Assembly: GCA_963751105.1 (NCBI GenBank)
Contig: CAVVTG010000002.1
Location: forward strand, 2,294,001-2,358,000
From: JACVRW01 sp963751105
Lineage (GTDB): Bacteria > Actinomycetota > Thermoleophilia > Solirubrobacterales > Thermoleophilaceae
Direction: 5' to 3'
DNA length: 64,000 nt
Shown here piece by piece: positions 56,810-64,000 of this stretch. Each line of letters begins with the position of its first letter. The stretch's first letter is position 1. Position numbers and translations under genes: made by a program. The notes under the pieces are model-generated. The model saw only the letters and a program-made list of their open reading frames with translations, did no database searches and was not told the origin of the DNA.

Positions 56810-58489
56810 GTGAAAGAGATCAACGACGAGCGCCGCCGGCGCCTCACCCATCGTGCGATACCCGCGCTGACCGGGCTGGCCGGCCTGGCTCTCGTGGCCG
56901 GCGCGTTCGTCGGGTCGCGGGCCACCTCGGGCTCCGAGCGCACCGCGGCCGACTTCGCCGAGGCGTGGGAGCGCGGTGACCTGCGCGACATGCACGCGCT
57001 GCTCAGCGACACCGCCCAGGAGCGCTGGCCGCTCAAGCGCTTCCGGGTCCTCTACGGCAGGGCCGCCGACACGGCCACCCAGACGGGCCTCGAGGCCGAC
57101 GAGGCCAACGGCGAGCGCGACGGGCAGGTGGTGGTCCCGGTGGTGGTGGCCACGCGGGTGTTCGGCGCGCTCAGGGGCGAGCTGCTCATCCCGGTTTCCG
57201 AGGAGCGTGTCGAGTGGGCGCCGCGCCTCGTCTTCCCCGAGCTGCGCGACGGCGAGCGCCTGACGCGCACGAGCGTGCCGGCCGAGCGCGCAACCCTGCT
57301 GTCGAGAAACCGCAGGGTGCTGGCCCGTGGGTCCGCGGGAGAACGAACCGCGCCGCTGACCGGGATCGCGGATTCGATCGCGGGCAGCATGGAGCCCGAG
57401 GAGACGGCGGGCGAGCGGCGGGCGCTCTACGCACGCGGTTTCCCGCGCGACTGGCCGGTGGGCCAGAGCGGCCTCGAGGAGGCCTTCGAGGAGCGCCTGC
57501 GAGGGCGTCCCGGCGGCGAGTTGCGTGCCGGGCGGCGAGCGCTGGCCCGGGCCAAGCCGCGGGCGGCGGCGCCGGTGCGCACCACCATCGACACCCGCAT
57601 CCAGGAGGCCGCCGTGGTGGGCCTCGCCGGCCGCTTCGGCGGCATCGCCGCGCTCGATCCCAGGAACGGCGAGGTGCTGGCCCTGGCCGGGATCGCCTTC
57701 TCCGCGCCCCAGCCGCCCGGCTCCACCTTCAAGATCATCACCACGACCGCGGCGCTGGAGCAGCGGCTCGTCAAGCCCTCCGACGAGTTCCCCGTGGAGA
57801 GCGCGGCCATCATCGACGGGGTGGAGCTCGAGAACGCCAACGGCGAGTTCTGCGGCGGCAGCTTCCAGGAGAGCTTTGCGGAGTCGTGCAACTCCGTGTT
57901 CGCCCCGCTGGGTGTGAAGGTGGGAGCCGAGAGGCTGGTCGACGCCGCGGAGCGGTACGGCTGGAACGCCGATCCGATCATCCCCGGCGAGGTGGCGAGC
58001 ACGCTCCCACCCGCCTCCGAGATCAAGACCCCGCTCGAGGTCGGCTCAACCGCGATCGGGCAGTTCAAGGTCCTGGCCACGCCTCTGCAGCTGGCCTCGG
58101 TGGCCCAGGTGATCGCCGCCGACGGAGTCCGTTACGTGCCGACCCTCGCGGCGGGTGAGGGCACCGCGCGCGTGCGGGTGACCACACGTGAGGTGGCGCG
58201 CACGATCGAGTCTCTGATGGTCGACGTCGTGGCCTACGGCACGGGCACCCTGGCGGGCATCGAGGGCGTGAAGGTGGCGGGCAAGACCGGCACGGCAGAG
58301 CTCGAGGACACGCGCGGCCCCGAGGCCGAGAGCACGGGGCCCGATCCATCGAACACCGACGCCTGGTTCACCGCCTACGCACCGGCCGCCAAGCCGAAGA
58401 TCGCCGTGGGCGTGATGTTCGTCCGGGCAGGCGCCGGAGGCACCACCGCCGCGCCCGCGGCGCGCGTGGTGCTTGAAGCAGGGCTCTGA
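56810..58489 (+). CDS. Class B penicillin-binding protein (transpeptidase)
   Basis: 559 residues: one N-terminal anchor (about 16-35), an NTF2-like MecA_N domain (about 42-160), a shortened linker/dimerisation region, and a transpeptidase domain with Ser305-x-x-Lys308 (PGSTFK), Ser359-Cys-Asn361 and Lys492-Thr-Gly494 (GKTGTAEL). It cross-links peptidoglycan outside the membrane and resembles PbpA/PBP2a-type proteins. No FtsW/RodA partner is adjacent. Confidence 0.92.
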   Translation: MKEINDERRRRLTHRAIPALTGLAGLALVAGAFVGSRATSGSERTAADFAEAWERGDLRDMHALLSDTAQERWPLKRFRVLYGRAADTATQTGLEADEANGERDGQVVVPVVVATRVFGALRGELLIPVSEERVEWAPRLVFPELRDGERLTRTSVPAERATLLSRNRRVLARGSAGERTAPLTGIADSIAGSMEPEETAGERRALYARGFPRDWPVGQSGLEEAFEERLRGRPGGELRAGRRALARAKPRAAAPVRTTIDTRIQEAAVVGLAGRFGGIAALDPRNGEVLALAGIAFSAPQPPGSTFKIITTTAALEQRLVKPSDEFPVESAAIIDGVELENANGEFCGGSFQESFAESCNSVFAPLGVKVGAERLVDAAERYGWNADPIIPGEVASTLPPASEIKTPLEVGSTAIGQFKVLATPLQLASVAQVIAADGVRYVPTLAAGEGTARVRVTTREVARTIESLMVDVVAYGTGTLAGIEGVKVAGKTGTAELEDTRGPEAESTGPDPSNTDAWFTAYAPAAKPKIAVGVMFVRAGAGGTTAAPAARVVLEAGL

Positions 58490-58510
58490 GCGCCGAACCG
58501 CCGGTGGCGA

Positions 58511-59059
58511 TCAGATGTCGAGCTCGAAGGTGAGGCTCTCGTCGCCTTCGCCCTCCAGCTCGAGCTCGAGCGGGCGGTTCTCGGTCGCCTGCAGCGGGAG
58601 CCGGAAGAGCAGCATGGCGCCTCCCGTCGGGCCGAGCTGAGCCACGCTGCCGGACTCGGGAATGCACTCCTTCGGCGCGAGCTCCTTCGGCGCGTAGGCG
58701 AACTGGTTCTCCTCCGGGAGCTCCTCCGGCAGGAACTCGTTGCCCTGGTTGTCGACGACGGTGAAGTCGTCGATGGTCTCGAAGGTCTCGTCGTCGGAGT
58801 TGTTGCAGGCCTGCACGAAGACGCCGTAGAGGTTCTCCTCGGGACCGGGCTCGGGACCCTGGTAGAACGCGTCGTCGGCGGGGATCTCGGGGTTGAGCTG
58901 ACGGGTGATGAAGACGTTGTAGTCCACGCCTCCGAGCGGCAGCGCCAAGCCCTCCCGGGCGGGCTCGTCCACGCCCGGTTCCTCGTCCCCGCACGCGGCG
59001 ACAGTCGCGGCGAGCGCGACCAGGCACGCGAGCAGCGTCAGGAGCCGAGTGGACAGCAT
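58511..59059 (-). CDS. Lipoprotein of unknown function
   Basis: 182 residues starting at ATG 59059 with a lipoprotein signal (LSTRLLTLLACLVALAATVA, lipobox VAAC before GDEEPG). The mature domain resembles DUF4352-type immunoglobulin-like folds: VDYNVFITRQLNPEIPADDA, DDFTVVDNQGNEFLPEELPE, KECIPESGSVAQL. Very acidic. A TAGACT hexamer ends 10 bases before the start. Found on the outer membrane face; role unknown. Confidence 0.8.
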   Translation of the reverse strand: MLSTRLLTLLACLVALAATVAACGDEEPGVDEPAREGLALPLGGVDYNVFITRQLNPEIPADDAFYQGPEPGPEENLYGVFVQACNNSDDETFETIDDFTVVDNQGNEFLPEELPEENQFAYAPKELAPKECIPESGSVAQLGPTGGAMLLFRLPLQATENRPLELELEGEGDESLTFELDI

Positions 59060-59069
59060 GCGGTCCGGC

Positions 59070-59075
59070 AGTCTA
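59070..59075 (-). promoter_or_regulatory. -10-like TAGACT for the lipoprotein gene
   Basis: TAGACT on the reverse strand ends 10 bases before ATG 59059. Confidence 0.4.
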
Positions 59076-59630
59076 TTGACGCGTTGAGCGCGCAGGGTCC
59101 GTTCCGGCCGCCACGCCGAACCTGGGCGCCTTTGCAGGGTCATAGCCGGCGATCGACGCCCGGCTGAGAGGCTCTTTCGGTGGCTCCTCGAAGATCATCC
59201 GCAGCCGCTCGAGCTGCTTCTTGGTCTGCCTGCGCATGTAGGCGGCCGCGCCGAACTCCTTGATCCTGTCGATGAACGTCGCGGGCTCGCTGTACGTGGT
59301 GAGCTCCACGCGGGTCACGCCGGGAGCCTCCTGGGTGAAGTCGAACACCGCAAGCGAGCGATTGCGGCCGCGCCGGCCCACGGCCAGCCGCTCCACGATT
59401 CGCCGTGGCCGCTCGAACTCGGTGACACTCAACTCGGCGTACTGGCGGCCGAACGGCAGCCTCAGCCGGAAGCGGGCGGCCGCCCCCTCGCCGGTGGCGT
59501 TCACCCGCGCGAGCCGGTAATCGTGCATGTAGTGGTCGGTCCAGGCCGGCCGCCCGGCAAGATCGGAGACGAAGTCGAACACCTCGTCGCGAGGAGCGGA
59601 TATGACCGTCTGGACGGTGACCTCGCGCAT
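59073..59630 (-). CDS. SRPBCC-family protein
   Basis: 185 residues: MREVTVQTVISAPRDEVFDF, then VSDLAGRPAWTDHYM opens the START-like fold; RRIVERLAVGRRGRNRSLAV and the long final helix (FIDRIKEFGAAAYMRRQTKK) complete it. Binding partner unknown. The ATG is 10 bases after a TAGGAT hexamer; its stop is 13 bases from the lipoprotein start, so read-through is possible. Confidence 0.82.
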   Translation of the reverse strand: MREVTVQTVISAPRDEVFDFVSDLAGRPAWTDHYMHDYRLARVNATGEGAAARFRLRLPFGRQYAELSVTEFERPRRIVERLAVGRRGRNRSLAVFDFTQEAPGVTRVELTTYSEPATFIDRIKEFGAAAYMRRQTKKQLERLRMIFEEPPKEPLSRASIAGYDPAKAPRFGVAAGTDPARSTRQ

Positions 59631-59640
59631 GGCGCGGGTG

Positions 59641-59646
59641 ATCCTA
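59641..59646 (-). promoter_or_regulatory. -10-like TAGGAT for the SRPBCC gene
   Basis: TAGGAT on the reverse strand ends 10 bases before ATG 59630. Confidence 0.45.
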
Positions 59647-59655
59647 CAGAGGGAC

Positions 59656-59898
59656 TCAGGCAGCCCTGCGCACGACCGCCAGCGGCCGATCGCTGGCGTG
59701 CACCCGCCTGCTGCGCGCTGCGTGGCGGCGCTCCGCCGGGAGCTTCCTGAAGCAGAGCTCGCAGAGCAGCCGGCCGCTGTCGAGCTCGTGCGTGCACTCA
59801 CCGGTGAGGGGGGTGCGCCGGCAGCCCTCACAGCACACGGTCGCCGAAGCGAGGGAGCCCAGCGAGGTGTGCATGATCAGGGCGTCGAGATCGGGCAT
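59656..59898 (-). CDS. Small zinc-ribbon-like protein
   Basis: 80 residues with CCEGC and CELC knuckles (about 22-49, ATVCCEGCRRTPLTGECTHE and LLCELCFRKLP) and a basic tail. AGGGGG lies just upstream of the ATG. No further domain. Divergent from the FHA/zinc-ribbon gene, which also starts with a four-Cys ribbon. Confidence 0.65.
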   Translation of the reverse strand: MPDLDALIMHTSLGSLASATVCCEGCRRTPLTGECTHELDSGRLLCELCFRKLPAERRHAARSRRVHASDRPLAVVRRAA

Positions 59899-59942
59899 CC
59901 ACCCCCTTTCGTTGCCATGGACGCCGATCCTGCCGGGACAAA

Positions 59943-59959
59943 ACCCGCAAATAGCGGGT
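59943..59959. promoter_or_regulatory. Inverted repeat ACCCGC-AAATA-GCGGGT
   Basis: A perfect 6-bp inverted repeat around an AT loop lies between two divergent genes in an AT-rich patch (TGTTTAACTTGG follows). It fits an operator better than a terminator. Confidence 0.4.
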
Positions 59960-60029
59960 GTTTAACTTGGCAGTCCGGTTCGTCTCGTTACCATGCGTAC
60001 AACCCCCGCCCCTGAGGAGAGACGACTCG

Positions 60030-60587
60030 ATGGAAGCCTTCGCGGCCGGAACCCTCGCGGGCGCCGGCTCCTTTCGATGCGACGCGTGCGGCTTTGCCGT
60101 GGCGCTGCACGAGAGAGACGAGGTACCCCACTGCCCCGAATGCGGCGGCGAGCGCTTCCGCCGTGCGTCGCTGTTCGGTGAGGAGGCCCCCCTGCCCCGT
60201 CACCTGGAGCTCGAAGCAACGCCCGAGTGGCTGGGCGAGGCGCGCGGTGCGCTGATCTCGGGCGGCGACTATCTGGCCTTCGAGGACGCCGACCGCGTCC
60301 GCGTCGTGCCGCTGCAGGACGGCTGGACTCGCGTCGGACGCAGCCTGTCGGCCCACGTCCGCTTCGACGATCCCACCGTCTCACGCCGGCACGCCCTGAT
60401 CTACCGCGACGAAGCCGGGGCTCGGGTGCTCGACGACCGCAGCCTGAACGGCGTGTTCCGAAACGGCGACCGGATCGAGCTGGCCGAGCTCGACGACGGT
60501 GACGAGATCGCCGTGGGGCGGTTCCGGCTGTTCTTCATGAGCCTGGCCGGCGAGCGCGAGGGCAGCGCCGCTACGAGCGCGCGCTGA
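60030..60587 (+). CDS. Zinc-ribbon plus FHA-domain protein
   Basis: 185 residues. An N-terminal zinc ribbon (C17-x2-C20, C35-x2-C38) is followed by a linker and an FHA domain (about 95-170) with the phosphothreonine-binding residues in VGRSLSAHVRF and VSRRHALIY plus SLNGVFRNG. FHA domains read Ser/Thr-kinase phosphorylation; no kinase is nearby. GAGGAGA precedes the ATG. Confidence 0.88.
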   Translation: MEAFAAGTLAGAGSFRCDACGFAVALHERDEVPHCPECGGERFRRASLFGEEAPLPRHLELEATPEWLGEARGALISGGDYLAFEDADRVRVVPLQDGWTRVGRSLSAHVRFDDPTVSRRHALIYRDEAGARVLDDRSLNGVFRNGDRIELAELDDGDEIAVGRFRLFFMSLAGEREGSAATSAR

Positions 60588-61545
60588 GCCCGGAGAGGCC
60601 CTGCTCCCGCGTCACCACGGGGCTGTAGCCCAGCTCGGTCCGCGCACGTGAGTCGTCGAGCGTGCACTCCTGCGAGGAGACCCACACGGCGAAGCGCGTG
60701 AGTGGGGGCGGGCCTGGGCGGCGCGTCAGACGCCAGACCCGCTCGATCGCCGACGCCCCGGCGGCCGCCAGGCCGGCGGGCACCGACTTGTCCTCCGGCG
60801 TCAGGCCCTGCGTGGCCAGCATCCGTGTGACGAGGTCCTTGAAGACCACCGGCTCGCCGTCGGTCACGAAGTAGACGCCGCCCGCCGGCGCCCTCGTGGC
60901 CCCGAGCCAGAGGCCCTCGACCGTGTTGTCGATGTGGGTGGTGTCGGTCAGCTGGCGGCCACCGCCCACCCAGCGAAAGCGGCCCTCGCGGACCATTCCG
61001 GCGAGGGTCGGCAGGACGGTGGCGTCGCCCGGTCCCCACACGAAGCGCGGGCGGATGACCACCGTCTCGAGACCGTCGCCGTTGGCGGCGCGAACCCGCT
61101 GCTCGGCCCTGGCCTTCGAAGCCGAATAGAGAAAGGGCGAGTCGGGTCGCAGCGGGGCATCCTCGTTGACGTTGACCAGCGGCTGGCCCGCCGTGAGCGC
61201 CGCCTCGGTGCCCACGTGCACCAGGCGGCGCACGCCCGCCGCCCGGCTGGCGTCGATGACCCGCTGGGTGCCGATCACGTTGAGGCGCTCGAAGTCGTCG
61301 GGATCGCCCCAGTCCTCCACCTTGGCCGCGGAATGGAACGTGAGCTCGCTCCCTTCGGCGCCGCGCCGGAGCGCCGCGTCGTCGTCGAGATCTCCGCTCA
61401 CCGGTTCGGCGCCGAGGGCGCCCACCGCGTCGGCGGAGCCCTTCGAGCGGGCGAGGGCGCGCACGTCCCAGCCCTCATCGCGCAGCCTCCGGATCAGGGC
61501 GCCGCCGATGAAGCCGGAGCCGCCGGTGACGAAGGCCGTGGGCAT
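60571..61545 (-). CDS. NAD-dependent epimerase/dehydratase (3-beta-HSD-like SDR)
   Basis: 324 residues: cofactor loop FVTGGSGFIGGALIRRLRDE, FHSAAKVEDWGD, active-site YSASKARAEQ (Tyr-x3-Lys), VVIRPRFVWGPGD. It belongs to the atypical/extended SDRs that act on sterol-like or sugar-nucleotide substrates. TAGCTT ends 8 bases before the ATG. It converges on the FHA gene with a 17-base overlap. Confidence 0.9.
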   Translation of the reverse strand: MPTAFVTGGSGFIGGALIRRLRDEGWDVRALARSKGSADAVGALGAEPVSGDLDDDAALRRGAEGSELTFHSAAKVEDWGDPDDFERLNVIGTQRVIDASRAAGVRRLVHVGTEAALTAGQPLVNVNEDAPLRPDSPFLYSASKARAEQRVRAANGDGLETVVIRPRFVWGPGDATVLPTLAGMVREGRFRWVGGGRQLTDTTHIDNTVEGLWLGATRAPAGGVYFVTDGEPVVFKDLVTRMLATQGLTPEDKSVPAGLAAAGASAIERVWRLTRRPGPPPLTRFAVWVSSQECTLDDSRARTELGYSPVVTREQGLSGLSARS

Positions 61546-61553
61546 CCGCCGAG

Positions 61554-61559
61554 AAGCTA
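61554..61559 (-). promoter_or_regulatory. -10-like TAGCTT for the SDR gene
   Basis: TAGCTT on the reverse strand ends 8 bases before ATG 61545. Confidence 0.45.
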
Positions 61560-61622
61560 GCGGAACCCATTCGGCGCGACGGTTGTAACAGCAGCAAGTC
61601 CCCCGGTGAGAGAGGAATGCTG

Positions 61623-62126
61623 ATGATGCGATCGGGTCTGCTGGCGGTGCTGATCCTGGTGCTGGCTCCGGCCGGAGCCACGGCGGGCGGGTTCGCGACG
61701 GTGGGTCTCGAGTCGCCGCCGCCCCAGGGCAGCGCCGCGGGCGAGCGCTGGGTGGCCGAGTTCACCGTTCTCACCCACGGCCGCACGCCGGCTGACGGCC
61801 TGCGCCCGGCCGTGCTCGTCGAGCAGGCGGACGGAGGTGCCGTGGAGCGCTTCCCCGCTATCGCGAGCGGACGGCCGGGCGGCTATCACGCCCACGTGGT
61901 GTTCCCGGACGAGGGTCGCTACCGCGTCCTGATCGACGACGGCTACAGCCAGCGCCATTCCTTCTCCCCCGTCAGCGTCGGCCGCGGCGAGGGGACGTCC
62001 GGCGACGCGCCGCCGCTCACCCGCTGGCTCGCGCTCGCGCTCGCCGCCGGACTGCTGGCCGCTGTGCTCGTGGCCTGGCTCGGCCTGCGCCGCGCACCCG
62101 GGCCCGCCGGAGCATCCGCGACGTGA
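61623..62126 (+). CDS. Membrane-anchored secreted protein, YtkA-like
   Basis: About 167 residues with a signal peptide (RSGLLAVLILVLAPAGATAG), an immunoglobulin-like extracytoplasmic domain (WVAEFTVLTHGRTPADGLRP to GGYHAHVVFPDEGRYRVLID) and a C-terminal membrane helix (ALALAAGLLAAVLVAWLGL). YtkA/FixH-like domains of this sort accompany copper or cytochrome oxidase assembly genes. ATG 61623 has AGGA 6 bases upstream; ATG 61617 also fits. It overlaps the cytochrome c gene by 4 bases. Confidence 0.75.
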   Translation: MMRSGLLAVLILVLAPAGATAGGFATVGLESPPPQGSAAGERWVAEFTVLTHGRTPADGLRPAVLVEQADGGAVERFPAIASGRPGGYHAHVVFPDEGRYRVLIDDGYSQRHSFSPVSVGRGEGTSGDAPPLTRWLALALAAGLLAAVLVAWLGLRRAPGPAGASAT

Positions 62127-62512
62127 GGTGGTGGGCACCCCTGGCCGCCGGCGTGGTGGTGGCGGCCGCAACGTTCGGCCTGCTCGCCTTGACGGGAGAG
62201 GACGGCCGCCCCGAGGGGGACGTGTCTGCCTCCGCCGGCGACGGCGGCGGCGAGCTGTTCGCCCGCATGGGCTGCGGCAGCTGCCACACCCTGGCCGCCG
62301 CCGGCTCGAGCGGCACCATCGGCCCCGATCTCGACGATCGTCTGGCCGCCTACGACGCCGCTTCGCTCGAGGCGGTCATCCTGAATCCGCCCCAGCCGCC
62401 CGGCGGCGGGTTCAGCCCGATGCCCGACGACTTCGGGCGCCGGATGACCGCCGCCGAGCTCGACGCTCTGGTCGCCTTCCTGCTCGAGGCGGGCTCGCGT
62501 CCGCCCGGCTAG
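62123..62512 (+). CDS. Membrane-anchored cytochrome c
   Basis: 129 residues: an N-terminal anchor (APLAAGVVVAAATFGLLAL) and one heme-binding CGSCH (C51, C54, H55) with Met100 in GFSPMPDDF as likely sixth ligand. The short class I domain (about 40-125) is like those of cytochrome oxidase or alternative complex partners. It would transfer electrons outside the membrane. A GTG start overlaps the preceding gene (GTGA), so the two form a unit. Confidence 0.88.
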   Translation: MRWWAPLAAGVVVAAATFGLLALTGEDGRPEGDVSASAGDGGGELFARMGCGSCHTLAAAGSSGTIGPDLDDRLAAYDAASLEAVILNPPQPPGGGFSPMPDDFGRRMTAAELDALVAFLLEAGSRPPG

Positions 62513-64000
62513 CTCGCTCCCGCCGCCCGCGCCGCCTTCGAGGCCTTGAACGCGGGACACACGAGGGTGTCGCTCGTGACCGGTACCGACGCGTACGGAT
62601 CGCTGCCCACGCTGGGCGCGGTCACGCTGGCCAGCCCGCCGACGCCCGCGGCGTCCGTGCCACGCCGCAGCTTCAGAACTTCGATCCCGCGGTTCATGTC
62701 GAACAGGTAGACGTAGCGCCCGTTCCAGGCCAGATCCCAAGAGTTGGAGCTCGGGTTGGCCACCGGGTCGGTGGCGGTCACGCGGTAGTAGCCGATCTGG
62801 CGCACGTCGCGGGCGTTCGACACGTCGAGGAGCCGCAGCCCCTGGCCGTACCAGGCCACGCCCAGCGTCGAGCCGGACAGCTCGAAGTAGTGCGCCGAGC
62901 AGCCCAGGTCGGGGTTGGTGGTCTCCGGCGTGTCCTGTTGGGGGTGGAAGGTGTCGAGCGCCTGCATCCGGTAGGGGCTCTCCGGCGTGGAGTTGGCGGC
63001 CGGCTCACCCCCCACCGAGTCCGTGAGGTCCGAGAGCACGACGCGCCCGCTCTTGTCGCACGGCTGCGTGAAGTCCTCCTCGGTGCCGATCAGCACGCCA
63101 CCGCGCCTGACACCGGCCGCGCGGCTCGAGCCGTCGACCGGCCTCAGGGAGTTGTGCATGAAGTCGGTCTGGGGCTGGTTGACCCCGGCCAGGCCGCCGC
63201 CGGCCACCAGCACCGGGTTCCAGGGGCGCGCGTGACGCCGCCGGTCGGTGTAGGGGTCGCGCCAGCGGCCCTTCGTGGCGTAGCCGAGGATGCCGCCGCG
63301 GCCGCTCGTCCAGGCGATCCCGTGCTCGTCCACGTTCACGTCGTGCGAGTAGTCGGTGGCGCCGTCGTTGCGCCATAGGTCGATCGGGTCGTCGAAGACC
63401 CGCGGCTTGCGCGGGTTGCGCAGGTCGGTCACCCAGATCGGGCGTCCGTCGCCGCGGGCGCCGGGCGTGAACGCCGTCCATACCCCCGGGAACAGCGTGG
63501 GCAGGTCATCGCGCCGCGCCGGGCCGCCGGTCCAGATGTAGCGGCACTTGTCGATGCAGCTCGCCGTGTGGCCGGCGGGCAGGTTCACGAAGTCGCCGAT
63601 CTGGCGCAGGTTCTCGGGGTCGGCGTACGAGATCACGTAGAAGCCGCTACGACAGCCCGGCAGGCGGTTCTTGGTCGCCAGGGTGCCGATCCCGGGGCAG
63701 CTCGTCTGGTCCACGTCGTCGTGGCGGGGATCGAGGGCGCCGATGATCAGCTTGCGGCGCGTGTCGAGCTCCATGTCCTCGTCCTGCCAGTAGCCGTTCT
63801 CGCCGAGGATGCCCGGCGGCTGGAAGCTGTCGAGCGGCTGCGGGTCGGCCGGGTCGCTCACGTCGTAGGTGCGAAAGCCGTAACGGCCGGTGGTCACGAG
63901 CACCTTGTCGCCCCTGACCCGGTCGAACTTGCCCTCCACGATCATGCTCGAGCTCGGCACCTGCTGGACGTACTCGAGGCTCTCGGAGATCGCGGCGCCG
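62509..64000 (-). CDS. LVIVD-repeat secreted-type protein (N-terminus beyond the window)
   Basis: At least 497 residues in frame to the window end; the GTG at 63960 is internal because conserved-looking text (AAISESLEYVQQVPSSSM) continues upstream. Repeats such as YGFRTYDVSDPADPQPLDSF, GFYVISYADPENLRQIG, GQGLRLLDVSNARDVRQIG and GRYVYLFDMNRGIEVLKL are LVIVD-type blades of a beta-propeller. Multiple cysteines (SCPGIG, PGCRSG, SCIDKCRY, QPCDKSG) suggest export and disulfides. Function unknown. The end overlaps the convergent cytochrome c gene by 4 bases. Confidence 0.8.
   Translation of the reverse strand, partial: GAAISESLEYVQQVPSSSMIVEGKFDRVRGDKVLVTTGRYGFRTYDVSDPADPQPLDSFQPPGILGENGYWQDEDMELDTRRKLIIGALDPRHDDVDQTSCPGIGTLATKNRLPGCRSGFYVISYADPENLRQIGDFVNLPAGHTASCIDKCRYIWTGGPARRDDLPTLFPGVWTAFTPGARGDGRPIWVTDLRNPRKPRVFDDPIDLWRNDGATDYSHDVNVDEHGIAWTSGRGGILGYATKGRWRDPYTDRRRHARPWNPVLVAGGGLAGVNQPQTDFMHNSLRPVDGSSRAAGVRRGGVLIGTEEDFTQPCDKSGRVVLSDLTDSVGGEPAANSTPESPYRMQALDTFHPQQDTPETTNPDLGCSAHYFELSGSTLGVAWYGQGLRLLDVSNARDVRQIGYYRVTATDPVANPSSNSWDLAWNGRYVYLFDMNRGIEVLKLRRGTDAAGVGGLASVTAPSVGSDPYASVPVTSDTLVCPAFKASKAARAAGAS

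Overview
The window is a GC-rich chromosomal segment with strongly GC-biased third codon positions, many GTG starts, dense gene packing and frequent 4-base start/stop overlaps. The gene content (CysO/MoeZ-type sulfur carrier pair, SUF system with SufU and SufT, wax-ester synthase/DGAT, zinc-ribbon small proteins, secreted lysyl-oxidase-like and LVIVD proteins, AddAB, LigD polymerase) points to an actinobacterium, most like Thermoleophilia/Solirubrobacterales. That placement is inference from gene families, not from a marker gene. There is no rRNA, tRNA, CRISPR array, prophage or intact insertion sequence.

Layout. 0-5.3 kb: edge of a VapBC-like pair, cysO-moeB sulfur-carrier genes, a NarL-type two-component system, a frame-broken AbiEi/DUF559 gene and a SCO1-like protein. 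5.3-12.3 kb: Fe-S assembly cluster rrf2-sufC-sufD-sufS-sufU, then an aldo/keto reductase and an SRPBCC gene, then sufB with its own promoter region. 12.5-17.2 kb: SpoIIM-like membrane protein, a collapsed SRPBCC pseudogene, two paralogous secreted proteins, a Cys-less thioredoxin-like protein and ispH. 17.2-28.9 kb: hydrolases, WS/DGAT, lipoate-ligase-like and SufT-like genes, an fxsA operon, TetR, a candidate structured ncRNA, a PNPOx protein and a secreted nuclease. 29-46.6 kb: DNA metabolism block with addA-addB, metallophosphoesterase, LigD polymerase domain, xthA, SNF2/HARP-like helicase, and (after a TetR-monooxygenase pair) topB. 46.6-49.4 kb: amino-acid-oxidase-like flavoprotein, a 500-base repeat-bearing non-coding stretch and a methyltransferase. 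49.5-53.7 kb: two ECF sigma systems flanking a secreted duplicated-domain protein; one sigma factor is fused to its own zinc-finger anti-sigma-like domain, a membrane helix and a proline-rich tail. 53.8-64 kb: lysyl-oxidase-like protein, patatin, MarP-like protease, a class B PBP, small zinc-ribbon and FHA proteins, an epimerase, a membrane-anchored secreted protein, cytochrome c and an LVIVD-repeat protein cut by the window end.

Regulation. At least 14 leading genes have a TANNNT hexamer ending only 6-10 bases before the start codon, which implies widespread leaderless or near-leaderless transcription. Strong GC hairpins separate several convergent units. A textbook TetR operator overlaps the start of the TetR gene at 44.33 kb.

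The best candidates for something undescribed are the structured ncRNA at about 25.90-26.02 kb, which has a promoter-like sequence, a closing stem and a T8 tract, and the sigma/anti-sigma/transmembrane fusion at 49.5 kb with its secreted neighbour.
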